Origin: Bacillus cabrialesii
GTDB taxonomy: Bacteria; Bacillota; Bacilli; Bacillales; Bacillaceae
Direction of reading: 5' to 3'
Assembly (NCBI RefSeq): GCF_004124315.2
Contig: NZ_CP096889.1
Location: 494,001-558,000, forward strand
Length of the DNA: 64,000 nucleotides
Positions 26,219-34,809 of the stretch are shown piece after piece; position 1 is the stretch's first letter, and every line of letters starts with the position of its first letter. The position numbers and the translations under genes were made by a program. A model generated the notes under the pieces. It was not told the origin of the DNA. It saw nothing but the letters and a program-made list of their open reading frames with translations, and did no database searches.

Positions 26219-26671
26219 TTACGATCCTGTTTTGATTTTTCTCTGCACGCTGCCGTCAGCCAAATGAACAATCACCCCCGTGCCTTTATGCGCTGCGATT
26301 TCCTTTGCCCGCTCAATCGCTTCTTTCTTTGTATCCTTGATTTCAGATACCCGTTTGGCACCCTCGGCTCTGACCGCCCAGCCGTTTTTATGTTTAATGA
26401 CATGCTCTGCTTTATCCATGAGCTCAGGGTCTCCGCCGCTGCTGGAATCTTCATCGCGTTCTGTCTCATCATCATGCTTGAGGAAATCATCAATTTCTTC
26501 ATTAGAGGCGTTTTCTGCCCATTCCTTTGCTTTGCTTGTCGCAATCGGGATCGCGCGCCCATCCTCATAGCCCTCATCAATCATCGCATTCGCAATTTCA
26601 ATTGCTTTTTTCTTCACCGGCTTTTCAAGGTTTTTCAATGAAGCTGGATAATCCTTCATCGACCAAGGCAT
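26219..26671 (-). CDS. ydaT: General stress protein YdaT (DUF2188, ChaB-like)
   Basis: A 150-residue acidic, soluble protein. The N-terminal part (MPWSMKDYPASLKNL, then IATSKAKEWAEN) resembles ChaB-type proteins. The C-terminal part (HVIKHKNGWAVRAEGAKR with a final HLADGSVQRK) is a DUF2188 domain, with a low-complexity acidic linker between them. Function unknown. The start at 26671 follows AAAGGAGTGATGGAC at eight-base spacing; longer frames upstream run through the promoter. A near-perfect sigma-B promoter makes it a general-stress gene, divergent from ydbA. Confidence 0.87.
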   Translation of the reverse strand: MPWSMKDYPASLKNLEKPVKKKAIEIANAMIDEGYEDGRAIPIATSKAKEWAENASNEEIDDFLKHDDETERDEDSSSGGDPELMDKAEHVIKHKNGWAVRAEGAKRVSEIKDTKKEAIERAKEIAAHKGTGVIVHLADGSVQRKIKTGS

Positions 26672-26702
26672 GTCCATCACTCCTTTTCCTTTTATAAAAA
26701 TG

Positions 26703-26727
26703 GTACCCGCAGGTGAAAAATAAAAAC
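26703..26727 (-). promoter_or_regulatory. Sigma-B promoter of ydaT
   Basis: On the minus strand GTTTTT, a 13-bp spacer and GGGTAC. The -10 and spacing are nearly ideal for sigma-B. Confidence 0.7.
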
Positions 26728-26788
26728 GTACCCGAGAAAATGGAGGTATACTATATAGGAGAAAAAACAGAAGGGAAGTGCGGGTTGG

Positions 26789-27607
26789 GTGACAACAGAA
26801 CGTAAAGAAGACTTGCATCAGCAATTAAAAGAAATAGAGAAATGGGAAAAAGATCAGCAAAAAGTCTGGTTTTGGGAAAAGCTCAGCCGTCTCCCGTTTC
26901 AGCTGCTGGACAAGCTGACACCGGAATTCATCCAGAAAAAGATCGGCACGCTCTTGGATGAAGTCGGCAGCTTTGTTCAAACAGGAGGACAGTACCTGAC
27001 ATCTGAAAAACAGATTATCAAGATGTTTCAAAAAAAACTGCCGGATGAGATTTTCGAATCGTTAGAGGATGTCCGAAAAGCGCCTCTGCCTGTTATGGAT
27101 GAAATTGCTGAAGGAATGGGGAAAAACAGAATCAACGCCGCAACCGTTCAAGGCGCGACAACAGGTGTGGGCGGCGTATTTACTCTGGCGGCAGACATTC
27201 CGGCCGTGCTTGGCCTGTCGTTGAAAACGCTACAGGATATTGCGGTTGCTTACGGCTATGATCCAAAGGAGAAAAAAGAGCGTGTCTTCATCGTAAAATG
27301 TTTGCAGCTGACATCGGCTGATGTTGTCGGCAAAAAATCGATTTTGCAAGAATTGAAAGATTACGATCAAGACCGTACATATAAGAATGTCGCTTCACAA
27401 ATCCAAGGCTGGCGTGAGGTTGTTTTAGGCTATCGAGACACATTCGGCTGGAAAAAGCTTTTTCAGCTGGTGCCGGTCGCGGGAATGGTCTTTGGCGCGG
27501 CAGCCAATCGCTCGACATTAAACGATATTACCGAAACAGGCATGATGCTGTATAAAAAGCGGCGCATTCTACAGAGGCTGCAAGAAACAGAACAAGTGAT
27601 GGAATAG
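26789..27607 (+). CDS. ydbA: EcsC-family protein YdbA
   Basis: A 272-residue protein of the EcsC family. Recognisable segments are the amphipathic N-terminus, the glycine-rich ATVQGATTGVGGVFTLAADIPAVLG stretch (near 118; weakly membrane-seeking) and a second hydrophobic patch LVPVAGMVFGAAANRST near 235. EcsC proteins are named after a gene next to an ABC transporter, and their biochemical role is unknown. The start is a GTG with a poor ribosome site, so the exact N-terminus is uncertain. It is divergent from ydaT and ends at a terminator before gsiB. Confidence 0.85.
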   Translation: MTTERKEDLHQQLKEIEKWEKDQQKVWFWEKLSRLPFQLLDKLTPEFIQKKIGTLLDEVGSFVQTGGQYLTSEKQIIKMFQKKLPDEIFESLEDVRKAPLPVMDEIAEGMGKNRINAATVQGATTGVGGVFTLAADIPAVLGLSLKTLQDIAVAYGYDPKEKKERVFIVKCLQLTSADVVGKKSILQELKDYDQDRTYKNVASQIQGWREVVLGYRDTFGWKKLFQLVPVAGMVFGAAANRSTLNDITETGMMLYKKRRILQRLQETEQVME

Positions 27608-27649
27608 AAAAAAAGCAGACGGACACCGCGCTCCGCCTGCTTTTTTTCA
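27608..27649 (+). terminator. Terminator after ydbA
   Basis: AAGCAGACGGA and TCCGCCTGCTT pair around an eight-base loop (one internal mismatch) and are followed by TTTTT. Confidence 0.75.
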
Positions 27650-27676
27650 TGAAAACACACTCAATGTGTTTTGTTT

Positions 27677-27701
27677 GTTTAAAAGAATTGTCAGCGGGAA
27701 T
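27677..27701 (+). promoter_or_regulatory. Sigma-B promoter of gsiB
   Basis: GTTTAA (27677-27682), a 13-bp spacer and GGGAAT (27696-27701), about 35 bp before gsiB, a standard reporter gene of the sigma-B regulon. Confidence 0.85.
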
Positions 27702-27736
27702 ACAACAACCAACACCAATTAAAGGAGGAATTCAAA

Positions 27737-28108
27737 ATGGCAGACAATAACAAAATGAGCAGAGAAGAAGCAGGTAGAAAAGGCGGAGAAACAACAAGCA
27801 AAAACCATGATAAAGAATTCTATCAAGAGATTGGGAAAAAAGGCGGAGAAGCCACTAGCGAAAACCATGACAAAGAATTCTATCAAGAAATTGGCGAAAA
27901 AGGCGGAGAAGCCACTAGCCGAAACCATGACAAAGAGTTCTATCAAGAAATCGGTGAAAAAGGCGGAGAAGCCACTAGCGAAAATCATGACAAAGAATTC
28001 TATCAAGAAATCGGCCGTAAAGGCGGAGAAGCAACAAGCAAAAATCATGATAAAGAATTCTATCAAGAAATTGGCTCAAAAGGCGGAAACGCCCGCAACA
28101 ACGACTAA
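27737..28108 (+). CDS. gsiB: Glucose-starvation/general stress protein GsiB
   Basis: A 123-residue, very hydrophilic protein made of five tandem 20-residue repeats with the core KGGE-TS-NHDKEFYQEIG, preceded by a related first half-repeat and followed by KGGNARNND. The composition (glycine, lysine, glutamate, no cysteine) resembles plant LEA group 1 desiccation proteins, so a water-stress protective role is usually proposed. The ATG follows AAAGGAGGAATTCAAA, one of the strongest ribosome sites in the window. A sigma-B promoter precedes it and a terminator follows. Confidence 0.96.
   Translation: MADNNKMSREEAGRKGGETTSKNHDKEFYQEIGKKGGEATSENHDKEFYQEIGEKGGEATSRNHDKEFYQEIGEKGGEATSENHDKEFYQEIGRKGGEATSKNHDKEFYQEIGSKGGNARNND
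27781..28080 (+). repeat. Five tandem 60-bp repeats inside gsiB
   Basis: Five consecutive 60-bp units keep exact register, each containing AAAGGCGGAGAA and CATGAnAAAGA with few, mostly third-position changes. They encode the 20-residue GsiB repeats. Copies 2 to 4 are the most alike, as expected if unequal recombination keeps them similar. Confidence 0.9.
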
Positions 28109-28141
28109 TCAATAGCATAAAGGCAGACACTCTGAAGATAA

Positions 28142-28179
28142 AAAGCGATCCGGCGCATCAGCTGGATCGCTTTTTATAA
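28142..28179 (+). terminator. Terminator after gsiB
   Basis: AAGCGATCC and GGATCGCTT form a nine-base stem followed by TTTATA. Confidence 0.75.
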
Positions 28180-28240
28180 TGGAAATTTCTTGATCTAAGG
28201 CATTGTTGCGATACAATAAGTGAAAAAGGGGTTTTCGCTA

Positions 28241-28576
28241 ATGTCCGAGATGCAAAACTTACTCGCCATCGCAAATGAAGTCAAAGAAAAACACGCTAAT
28301 TTTTCAATCTCAGAGGTCAACGACCATTGCTTGCGTCTCGCAGTGTTTACGGGAGAATATGACTGGCACCATCACCCTGACTCAGATGAATTGTTCATCG
28401 TTCTTGAAGGTGAGCTGCTTATCGATTTTAAGGACAAAGAAACCGCGGTACTCAAAGCAAATGACAGCCTGCTCATCCCGAAAGGCACAGTTCACCGCAC
28501 GCGCTCTTACGTTAGAACCGTCAATCTCTGTGTCGAGCATAAGCATGCGGAAACGGTTATCAGTGAGGATTCATAA
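28241..28576 (+). CDS. ydbB: Small cupin-domain protein YdbB
   Basis: A 111-residue single-domain cupin. Metal ligands are visible in YDWHHHPDSDELFIV (histidines and a glutamate, near residue 50) and in PKGTVHRTRS (third histidine). The substrate is unknown. The ATG at 28241 is chosen because AAGGGG lies nine bases upstream; an in-frame GTG at 28220 has no ribosome site. The stop TAA overlaps the ATG of ydbC (TAATG), so the two are co-translated. Confidence 0.83.
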   Translation: MSEMQNLLAIANEVKEKHANFSISEVNDHCLRLAVFTGEYDWHHHPDSDELFIVLEGELLIDFKDKETAVLKANDSLLIPKGTVHRTRSYVRTVNLCVEHKHAETVISEDS

Positions 28577-28935
28577 TGCTAATCAAAAAGATTGTATGTG
28601 AAATAGACGATGCAAACGCTGAAGCATTTGCAAAAGCCCAGTCACAGTGGGGAGCATTATTACATATAAGCGGCTTCATCAAACAGGCCGGCGGCTGGCG
28701 GAAAACAGCAGATGGGCTGTTCACCGCAGAAATCATCAGCGTTTGGGAGAACAGAGCTGCCTATGATCATTTTATGGAGAATGAACATGACAGCATATAC
28801 GAGGAAAATGAACAGAAGGCAGTGATTCTTTCGATAGAAGTGACGCTGTACGAAGAGGGTGAACCGTTCATTCACGATCTGTTACATAACTCTGACATCC
28901 GGCACGAGCCAGACTGGACGGTTCTGAAGGCATAA
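28576..28935 (+). CDS. ydbC: YdbC, DUF4937 domain-containing protein
   Basis: A 119-residue soluble protein with a ferredoxin-like/ABM-type pattern: a first strand (LIKKIVCEID), a helix rich in alanine and glutamine, and TAEIISVWENRAAYDHFM, which is typical of small dimeric alpha-beta-barrel proteins. Function is unknown and no catalytic residue can be named. Its start overlaps the ydbB stop codon, so both belong to one two-gene operon that ends at the shared terminator with ydbD. Confidence 0.8.
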   Translation: MLIKKIVCEIDDANAEAFAKAQSQWGALLHISGFIKQAGGWRKTADGLFTAEIISVWENRAAYDHFMENEHDSIYEENEQKAVILSIEVTLYEEGEPFIHDLLHNSDIRHEPDWTVLKA

Positions 28936-28937
28936 TG

Positions 28938-28970
28938 AAAGCCCAAAACATCATGTTTTGGGCTTGTGTC
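28938..28970. terminator. Bidirectional terminator between ydbC and ydbD
   Basis: AAGCCCAAAACAT-CA-TGTTTTGGGCTT is an almost loopless inverted repeat flanked by A and T runs, between two convergent genes. The same arms recur after cshA at 47203. Confidence 0.75.
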
Positions 28971-28971
28971 T

Positions 28972-29793
28972 TTACTCGCGTCCCGGAAGCGTATCATGAA
29001 CAAAAGGCGGTGCTGGTTTTAATTCCGGTTTTTCTCCAAAAGCTTTAGCTTCTTTCACATATTCAAAGGCTTCTCCATCCGGCGCTTTTTCGTTCAGCCA
29101 GATTTGCTCGGCACTTTCTTCGCCTTCAGAGAAATTGATAAGCTGATGCGAGAACTCTTGTTTTTCGAGTGCTTTCGGGAAAGTCCCCGGCACAATCGGG
29201 CCTTCTTGTGCTTCTAATTCTTTAATGGCGGCGAGCCATTGATTTTGGTGCATCGTGTCACGCGCCAGCAGGAAGCTGAGCATATCTTTGACGCCTTTGT
29301 CATCTGTCATTTCAAACAGTCGCGCGACCTGCAGACGGCCTTGTGATTCCGCATTCAGATTGGCGCGGAAGTCTGCGAGCAGGTTTCCGCTCGCTACGAT
29401 ATAGCCGCCGCTCCAAGGCACGCCTGTACTGCTTTCCGGCATGGCGCCAAGTCCTGATACAATCGCATGGTGAGGATTCATACCGCCCAGGATGGAGCCG
29501 ATGACCGGATCTTCAGCGGCTTTTTCCTGCTGATCAAGCGGGGCATCCTCAAGAAGTCTGGCGATCATTGTGGCGATCATTTCAACGTGCCCGATTTCCT
29601 CAGTTGCCGTATCCATCAGCAAATCCTTGTATTTTTCATTTCCTCTTGTATTCCAGCCTTGAAATAAATACTGCATGGCAACCGAAATTTCTCCGAATTG
29701 CCCGCCTAAAATTTCTTGCATTTTTTTAGCGAATAACGGATCTGGACGATCTGGTTTAGCAGGATGCTGCAGCATTTTCGTGTGCTTAAACAT
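28972..29793 (-). CDS. ydbD: Non-haem manganese catalase YdbD
   Basis: A 273-residue ferritin-like manganese catalase that splits hydrogen peroxide at a dimanganese centre. Ligands are visible in GGQFGEISVAMQYLFQ (glutamate near 35), TATEEIGHVEMIATM (E-x-x-H near 69-74) and LARDTMHQNQW (near 178-183). The length is slightly shorter than CotJC-like or Thermus enzymes. A sigma-B promoter upstream makes it a stress catalase. The ATG follows AAAAAAGGAGATGGGAAC. Convergent with ydbBC and next to the dct genes, but apparently independent of them. Confidence 0.92.
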   Translation of the reverse strand: MFKHTKMLQHPAKPDRPDPLFAKKMQEILGGQFGEISVAMQYLFQGWNTRGNEKYKDLLMDTATEEIGHVEMIATMIARLLEDAPLDQQEKAAEDPVIGSILGGMNPHHAIVSGLGAMPESSTGVPWSGGYIVASGNLLADFRANLNAESQGRLQVARLFEMTDDKGVKDMLSFLLARDTMHQNQWLAAIKELEAQEGPIVPGTFPKALEKQEFSHQLINFSEGEESAEQIWLNEKAPDGEAFEYVKEAKAFGEKPELKPAPPFVHDTLPGRE

Positions 29794-29828
29794 GTTCCCA
29801 TCTCCTTTTTTCGTTTATCTCTTTCTAT

Positions 29829-29853
29829 ATTTCCGGTAGGAGCAAAGATAAAC
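29829..29853 (-). promoter_or_regulatory. Sigma-B promoter of ydbD
   Basis: On the minus strand GTTTAT, a 13-bp spacer and GGAAAT, about 35 bp before the ydbD start. Confidence 0.65.
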
Positions 29854-29877
29854 AAAAAACAGCCTATTAAGATGGGG

Positions 29878-30930
29878 CTATGAATCTTCGCGCAGTTTTA
29901 AAAGCGCCTGAATCAGCTTCCGGCCAAAAATGGGCTCGTACTGATGATAAACAGGATCGAGGCGCTTCATCCATGCTTTTTTCTCTTTCTCTGTCAGCTC
30001 ATAGATTGTAATAGATGAATTTTTTTTGATTTCATCCAGCTGCTCCTTGTTCATTTGTTCGGCATACGTTTCATTCCACTCTGTCGTTTCCTTCATCGCT
30101 TCAGTCAAAATGCGTCTTGTTTCCGGTGTTTGCGCGTTCCAGAAATGCTCATCAGTCATAACAGCGTAGCCGAGATAGCCGTGGCTGCTTATTGTCAAAT
30201 AGTCCTGAACATTATAAAATTTTTTAGAATAGATGTTTGAGATTGTATTTTCTTCACCATCAACCACATTGTTTTCTAACAGCTGAAAGGTAGAATTGAA
30301 GGATTCCTGATGAGGTGTTGCGCCAAGCAGTTTGAACTGATCCTCTATCACATCGCTTTGCATAATGCGGAGATCTTGCCCTTTTAAATCATCCGGGGTT
30401 TTGACCGGTCCTTGATTTGTCGTAATTTGTTTAAAACCGTTTGTCCAATAGGCGAGGCCTTTTAATTGGTTTTTCTTTAGAGAATCAAACAGCTGTGTGC
30501 CGATGCTGCCGTTCAGCCCTTTTTTGACGGCATCGTAATCCGTAAATGCATACGGCAGATCCAGCACGCCCCATTCAGGCGAGAGCATGCCGAGCTTTGA
30601 TGTGGAGGGGGCGATAAATTGAACATCGCCGTTTTGCAATGCTTCAATTTCTTCGATGTCCGAATACAGGCTCCCATTCGGGAATACTTCAATTTTAATT
30701 TTCCCGCCAGATTTTTCGTTCACCAGATCAGCGAATTTATTGGCGGCCAGCCCTTTCGGCGTATTTTCGGCAACCACATGGCTGAATGTAAACACGATTT
30801 GATCCTGTAAACCTTCCTGATCGTCATCATAAACAATCTCTTTACTGCCGGAACGATCATGGAATCCGATAAATAAAGCGGTTGCAATTCCGGCGATCAT
30901 CAGTGCGAGACATGCTAGCAAACTCTTCAT
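29878..30930 (-). CDS. dctB: DctB, TRAP-type (DctP family) extracytoplasmic dicarboxylate-binding protein
   Basis: A 350-residue exported protein with an N-terminal hydrophobic segment (LACLALMIAGIATALFIGF) and the TRAP solute-binding fold: FTFSHVVAENTPKG, IEVFPNGSLYSD, and LRIMQSDVIEDQFKLLGATP, where the arginine binds the substrate carboxylate. No TRAP membrane subunits are encoded nearby. In B. subtilis DctB works with the sensor DctS and the permease DctP to sense fumarate and succinate. It is divergent from dctS with only 69 bp between. Confidence 0.93.
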   Translation of the reverse strand: MKSLLACLALMIAGIATALFIGFHDRSGSKEIVYDDDQEGLQDQIVFTFSHVVAENTPKGLAANKFADLVNEKSGGKIKIEVFPNGSLYSDIEEIEALQNGDVQFIAPSTSKLGMLSPEWGVLDLPYAFTDYDAVKKGLNGSIGTQLFDSLKKNQLKGLAYWTNGFKQITTNQGPVKTPDDLKGQDLRIMQSDVIEDQFKLLGATPHQESFNSTFQLLENNVVDGEENTISNIYSKKFYNVQDYLTISSHGYLGYAVMTDEHFWNAQTPETRRILTEAMKETTEWNETYAEQMNKEQLDEIKKNSSITIYELTEKEKKAWMKRLDPVYHQYEPIFGRKLIQALLKLREDS

Positions 30931-30999
30931 GAAAAGCCCTCCCCTATGTTAAGGATAATGGGGGCCATGCCATTCGTAAAGACCTGAAAGGAGAAGCTG

Positions 31000-32607
31000 A
31001 TGAACAAAAAGAAGCTTTCAATCCGTTGGAAAATCACGATCTTATCCTATATCCTCGTCATTTTCTCCTTTTTGATCGGCGGCATTGTGCTCATCGGCAA
31101 TATCCAGCATACCGAGGAGCGCGAGCTGAAAAAGCGGCTGATGAATACGGCTCGGACGGTGTCGGAGATGACAGAAGTGAAAGAGGCTCTGACAAGAAAA
31201 AAACAAACAGAAGCTGTTCGCCGCGCGGTTGAAGAAATCAGGATGATTAATGAAGCAGACTATATTGTCGTCATGGATATGAATCATATCCGCTACACGC
31301 ATCCTGTCAGGACAAGCATCGGCAAAAAATCTGAGGGGGCAGACGAAGAGGCGGCGTTTGCGGAGCACATTTATTTTTCAGAAGCTAATGGCGAGATCGG
31401 CACGGCGGTCCGCGCTTTTTATCCGGTAAAGGATCACGATCTAAATCAGATTGGCGTTGTGCTTGTCGGGAAAACACTGCCCGGGATCGCCGACATCCTG
31501 CTTCATTTAAAACGTGATATCGCGTTCATCGTTGTGCTGACCCTTGGCTTCGGCCTCGCAGGTTCCTTACTGCTGGCCCGTCATATCAAAAAACAAATGT
31601 TCCAGCTTGAGCCCCATGAGATTGTCCGTATGTATGAAGAACGGACAGCGACGTTTCACTCCATGAATGAAGGCGTGATTGCCATCGACAATCGTCTCAT
31701 CATCACGATTTTTAATGAAAAAGCGAAACAGATCTTTGAGGTGCAGGGGAATCTGGTCGGAAAGGTGATCTGGGAGGTTCTCAAGGATTCTCGACTGCCC
31801 GAAATCGTGGAGCGGAACAAAGCGGTTTATAATGAAGAAATTCGCGTCAGCGGAAAAGTGATCATGAGCAGCAGAATTCCGATTGTCATGAAGAAAAAAG
31901 TCATCGGCGCCGTCGCGATTTTTCAGGACAGAACGGAAGCGGCTAAGATGGCAGAGGAATTGACTGGCGTCAAAAACTTTGTAGAGGCGCTTCGCGTCCA
32001 AAACCATGAGCATATGAATAAGCTGCATACAATCGCCGGCCTCATCCAGCTGGGTAAATCTGAAAAAGCCATGCAGCTCGCATTCCAGGCGTCAACCGAG
32101 CAGGAAAATGTGACTGAGTTTCTGCAACGATCGATTCAAAATGACGCAGCGGCCGGCCTTTTATTAAGTAAAATCAGAAGGGGAAGGGAGCTCGGCATTG
32201 CTGTCCATATAGATGAAAACAGCAGTCTGCAGCAATTTCCCGAGCATGTTGATCAGCATGATATCGTCGTGCTTCTCGGCAACCTGATTGAAAATGCCTT
32301 CGGTTCGTTTGAATCCGTTCAATCTGATGACAAACGAATTGACATCAGCATCGAACAAACGGATGATATCCTCGCCATTTTAATAGAAGATAACGGCTGC
32401 GGAATTGAACCCGCACATATGCCGCACCTTTACGACAAAGGATTTACGGTCAATAAAACAGGCGGAACAGGCTATGGCCTGTATTTAGTGAAACAAATCA
32501 CGGACAAAGGATCGGGCACGATAGAGGTTGATTCACACACGGGGAGGGGAACAGCTTTTTCTATCGTTTTTCCAATGAAGGGAGAGGAAGCACAGCATGG
32601 CTCGTAA
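31000..32607 (+). CDS. dctS: C4-dicarboxylate sensor histidine kinase DctS
   Basis: A 535-residue membrane kinase of the CitA/DcuS family. Two transmembrane helices (about 15-40 and 170-195) enclose an extracytoplasmic PAS/Cache sensor. A cytoplasmic PAS domain (about 220-310) follows, then the H box with the phosphorylatable histidine at 336 in QNHEHMNKLH. The ATP-binding G boxes are NLIENAFGSF, EDNGCGI and TGGTGYGLYLV. It senses C4-dicarboxylates together with DctB and phosphorylates DctR. It overlaps dctR by 11 bp. Confidence 0.94.
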   Translation: MNKKKLSIRWKITILSYILVIFSFLIGGIVLIGNIQHTEERELKKRLMNTARTVSEMTEVKEALTRKKQTEAVRRAVEEIRMINEADYIVVMDMNHIRYTHPVRTSIGKKSEGADEEAAFAEHIYFSEANGEIGTAVRAFYPVKDHDLNQIGVVLVGKTLPGIADILLHLKRDIAFIVVLTLGFGLAGSLLLARHIKKQMFQLEPHEIVRMYEERTATFHSMNEGVIAIDNRLIITIFNEKAKQIFEVQGNLVGKVIWEVLKDSRLPEIVERNKAVYNEEIRVSGKVIMSSRIPIVMKKKVIGAVAIFQDRTEAAKMAEELTGVKNFVEALRVQNHEHMNKLHTIAGLIQLGKSEKAMQLAFQASTEQENVTEFLQRSIQNDAAAGLLLSKIRRGRELGIAVHIDENSSLQQFPEHVDQHDIVVLLGNLIENAFGSFESVQSDDKRIDISIEQTDDILAILIEDNGCGIEPAHMPHLYDKGFTVNKTGGTGYGLYLVKQITDKGSGTIEVDSHTGRGTAFSIVFPMKGEEAQHGS

Positions 32608-33277
32608 GGAATGGAAGGTTCTGCTCATTGAGGACGATCCGATGGTTCAAGAGGTAAACAAGGATTTCATCACAACTGTCAAGGGCTTTACTGTCTGTGC
32701 AACAGCGGGAAACGGAGAAGAAGGCATTAAGCTGATTAAAGAAAAACAGCCCGACCTCGTCATTCTCGATGTGTACATGCCGAAAAAAGACGGAATCAAA
32801 ACCTTGCAGGAGATCAGAAAGCAAAAACTTGAAGTGGATGTCATCGTCGTCTCCGCCGCAAAAGACAAAGAAACGATCTCTCTTATGTTGCAAAATGGTG
32901 CGGCTGACTATATTTTAAAACCGTTTAAGCTTGAGCGAATGAGACAGGCACTTGAAAAGTACAAGCAATACAAACAAAAAATTGAAGCGCATGATACGCT
33001 GTCCCAGGAACAGCTCGATGCGATCCTGCATATGCCGCAGCAGGCCGTACAGAACCTGCCGAAGGGATTGAATCATTTCACAATGAATGAAGTCACTGCT
33101 TTTTTAAAACAGCAAACCGCACCGCTTTCTGCGGAAGAAGTCGCCAAGGCGCTCGGCATCGCCAGGGTGACAGCCAGACGATACCTTGATTACCTTGAAA
33201 AAAACGGAACGATTAAGCTGGACGTTCAATACGGAGGAGTCGGCCGGCCTGTTAACCGCTACGTGTTTAAAGGATAA
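32597..33277 (+). CDS. dctR: C4-dicarboxylate response regulator DctR
   Basis: A 226-residue response regulator of the CitB type. The receiver domain (1-125) has the acidic pocket Asp13/Asp14, the phosphorylation site Asp58 in VILDVYMP and the conserved lysine in LKPFK near 108. The C-terminal domain contains a winged-helix pattern (SAEEVAKALGIARVTARRYLDYL, near 178). It activates dctP in response to fumarate or succinate. The ATG follows GGGAGAGGAAGCACAGC and overlaps the end of dctS. Confidence 0.94.
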   Translation: MARKEWKVLLIEDDPMVQEVNKDFITTVKGFTVCATAGNGEEGIKLIKEKQPDLVILDVYMPKKDGIKTLQEIRKQKLEVDVIVVSAAKDKETISLMLQNGAADYILKPFKLERMRQALEKYKQYKQKIEAHDTLSQEQLDAILHMPQQAVQNLPKGLNHFTMNEVTAFLKQQTAPLSAEEVAKALGIARVTARRYLDYLEKNGTIKLDVQYGGVGRPVNRYVFKG

Positions 33278-33282
33278 GCCTG

Positions 33283-33349
33283 AGACCAAAAAGACCAAAA
33301 TGTCCGTTATGATCATAAACTTCCCCAGACTTCATGAAAACGCTATCAT
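33283..33349 (+). promoter_or_regulatory. dctP regulatory region: direct repeats and cre site
   Basis: Two tandem copies of GACCAAAAA/T (33283-33300) are candidate DctR sites, by position only. ATGAAAACGCTATCAT (33334-33349) is an excellent match to the CcpA cre consensus and explains known glucose repression of dctP. Confidence 0.6.
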
Positions 33350-33396
33350 TCTAGTAAGAAAGACACAAAGGCGAATAGGACAGGGGGATGAAGAAT

Positions 33397-34662
33397 ATGA
33401 AACTGTTTAAAAATTTAACAGTTCAGGTCATAACCGCGGTCATCATCGGGGTCATTGTCGGGCTGGTCTGGCCGGATGTCGGCAAAGAAATGAAGCCGCT
33501 TGGCGATACATTTATCAATGCTGTTAAAATGGTAATCGCTCCAATTATTTTCTTCACAATCGTTCTCGGGATTGCAAAAATGGGCGATATGAAGAAGGTT
33601 GGAAAAGTAGGGGGAAAAGCGTTTATTTATTTTGAGGTTGTTACGACCCTCGCACTCATTATCGGTTTGTTTGTCGTCAATATTATGAAGCCGGGCGCCG
33701 GCCTTGATTACAGCAAGCTTGAAAAGGGAGATGTATCACAATACACGCAAAATGGCGGTCAGGGAATCGACTGGATTGAATTTGTCACACACATTGTTCC
33801 GTCCAACATGGTTGATGCCTTCGCAAAAGGGGACATTTTGCAGGTCTTATTCTTTTCTATTCTTTTCGGAGTCGGTCTTGCGGCTTTAGGTGAAAAAGGG
33901 AAAAGCGTCATTGATTTCTTCGACAAGGTTTCTCACGTCTTTTTCAAAATCATTGGCTACATTATGCGTGCGGCGCCAATCGGGGCATTCGGGGCGATGG
34001 CGTATACGATCGGGCACTTCGGTCTCGATTCCATCAAGCCGCTGGCAAGCTTAATGATGTCTGTGTATATTACGATGTTCCTGTTCGTATTTGTTGCGTT
34101 AAATATCATCTGCAAGTTTTACGGATTCAGTCTGTGGAATTACTTGCGCTTCATTAAAGATGAGCTTCTGATCGTGCTTGGCACAAGCTCTTCCGAATCG
34201 GTGCTTCCGCGCATGATGGATAAAATGGAGCGCTACGGCTGTTCGAAATCCGTTGTCGGGCTTGTCATTCCGACGGGCTATTCGTTTAACCTCGACGGCA
34301 CATCCATTTATTTATCAATGGCGACTGTGTTTCTGGCACAGGTGTTTGGCGTAGATCTCAGCATCGGGCAGCAAATTACGATTATCCTCGTTCTGATGCT
34401 GACATCGAAGGGAGCGGCCGGTGTGACGGGCAGCGGATTTATCGTCCTCGCCTCAACGCTGTCAGCGCTTCAGGTCATTCCGCTGGAGGGTCTTGCGCTT
34501 CTGCTTGGAGTCGACCGTTTCATGAGTGAAGGCAGAGCGATTGTGAATCTGATCGGGAACGGAATCGCCACGATCATTGTTGCAAAAAGCGAAAATGAAT
34601 TCGATGAAGCGAAAAGCGTAGAGGCTGTGGAAGGCATGAAAAAAATGAAAACAGCAGTCTGA
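33397..34662 (+). CDS. dctP: C4-dicarboxylate transporter DctP
   Basis: A 421-residue secondary transporter of the DAACS family (succinate, fumarate, malate with cations). It has eight hydrophobic segments plus the two re-entrant hairpins, with serine-rich GTSSSESVLPRMM, the NLDGTSIY metal-binding stretch, and DRFMSEGRAIVNLIGN in the last helix. The SEGRA form is typical of dicarboxylate and not amino acid carriers. The ATG at 33397 is used because GGGGG lies nine bases upstream; an ATG nine bases earlier abuts the ribosome site. Last gene of the dctSR-dctP locus. Confidence 0.94.
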   Translation: MKLFKNLTVQVITAVIIGVIVGLVWPDVGKEMKPLGDTFINAVKMVIAPIIFFTIVLGIAKMGDMKKVGKVGGKAFIYFEVVTTLALIIGLFVVNIMKPGAGLDYSKLEKGDVSQYTQNGGQGIDWIEFVTHIVPSNMVDAFAKGDILQVLFFSILFGVGLAALGEKGKSVIDFFDKVSHVFFKIIGYIMRAAPIGAFGAMAYTIGHFGLDSIKPLASLMMSVYITMFLFVFVALNIICKFYGFSLWNYLRFIKDELLIVLGTSSSESVLPRMMDKMERYGCSKSVVGLVIPTGYSFNLDGTSIYLSMATVFLAQVFGVDLSIGQQITIILVLMLTSKGAAGVTGSGFIVLASTLSALQVIPLEGLALLLGVDRFMSEGRAIVNLIGNGIATIIVAKSENEFDEAKSVEAVEGMKKMKTAV

Positions 34663-34665
34663 AAC

Positions 34666-34699
34666 AGAGCGGCCCGTACATGGGGCCGTTTTTTTAATT
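34666..34699 (+). terminator. Terminator after dctP
   Basis: CGGCCC-GTACATG-GGGCCG followed by TTTTTTT. Confidence 0.75.
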
Positions 34700-34809
34700 G
34701 TTTAAGAATTATTAAGGTAAGGACAGAGACCTCAGCATTTTTTTGTTATATAATTTACAGATGGATACTATATTGAATGAAGGACGTTTGTCCTAACGGG
34801 AGTGTATAA

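Noticed and set aside
27719..28066. Minus-strand frame of repeated hydrophobic segments opposite gsiB
   Set aside because: It is the exact antisense of the gsiB repeats and only looks membrane-like because of them.
27781..28080. Regular repeats considered as a CRISPR array
   Set aside because: The 60-bp units have no spacers, stay in frame and encode GsiB; no cas genes are present.
29878..30930. dctB considered as part of a complete TRAP transporter
   Set aside because: No TRAP membrane subunits are found; its known partners are DctS and DctP.
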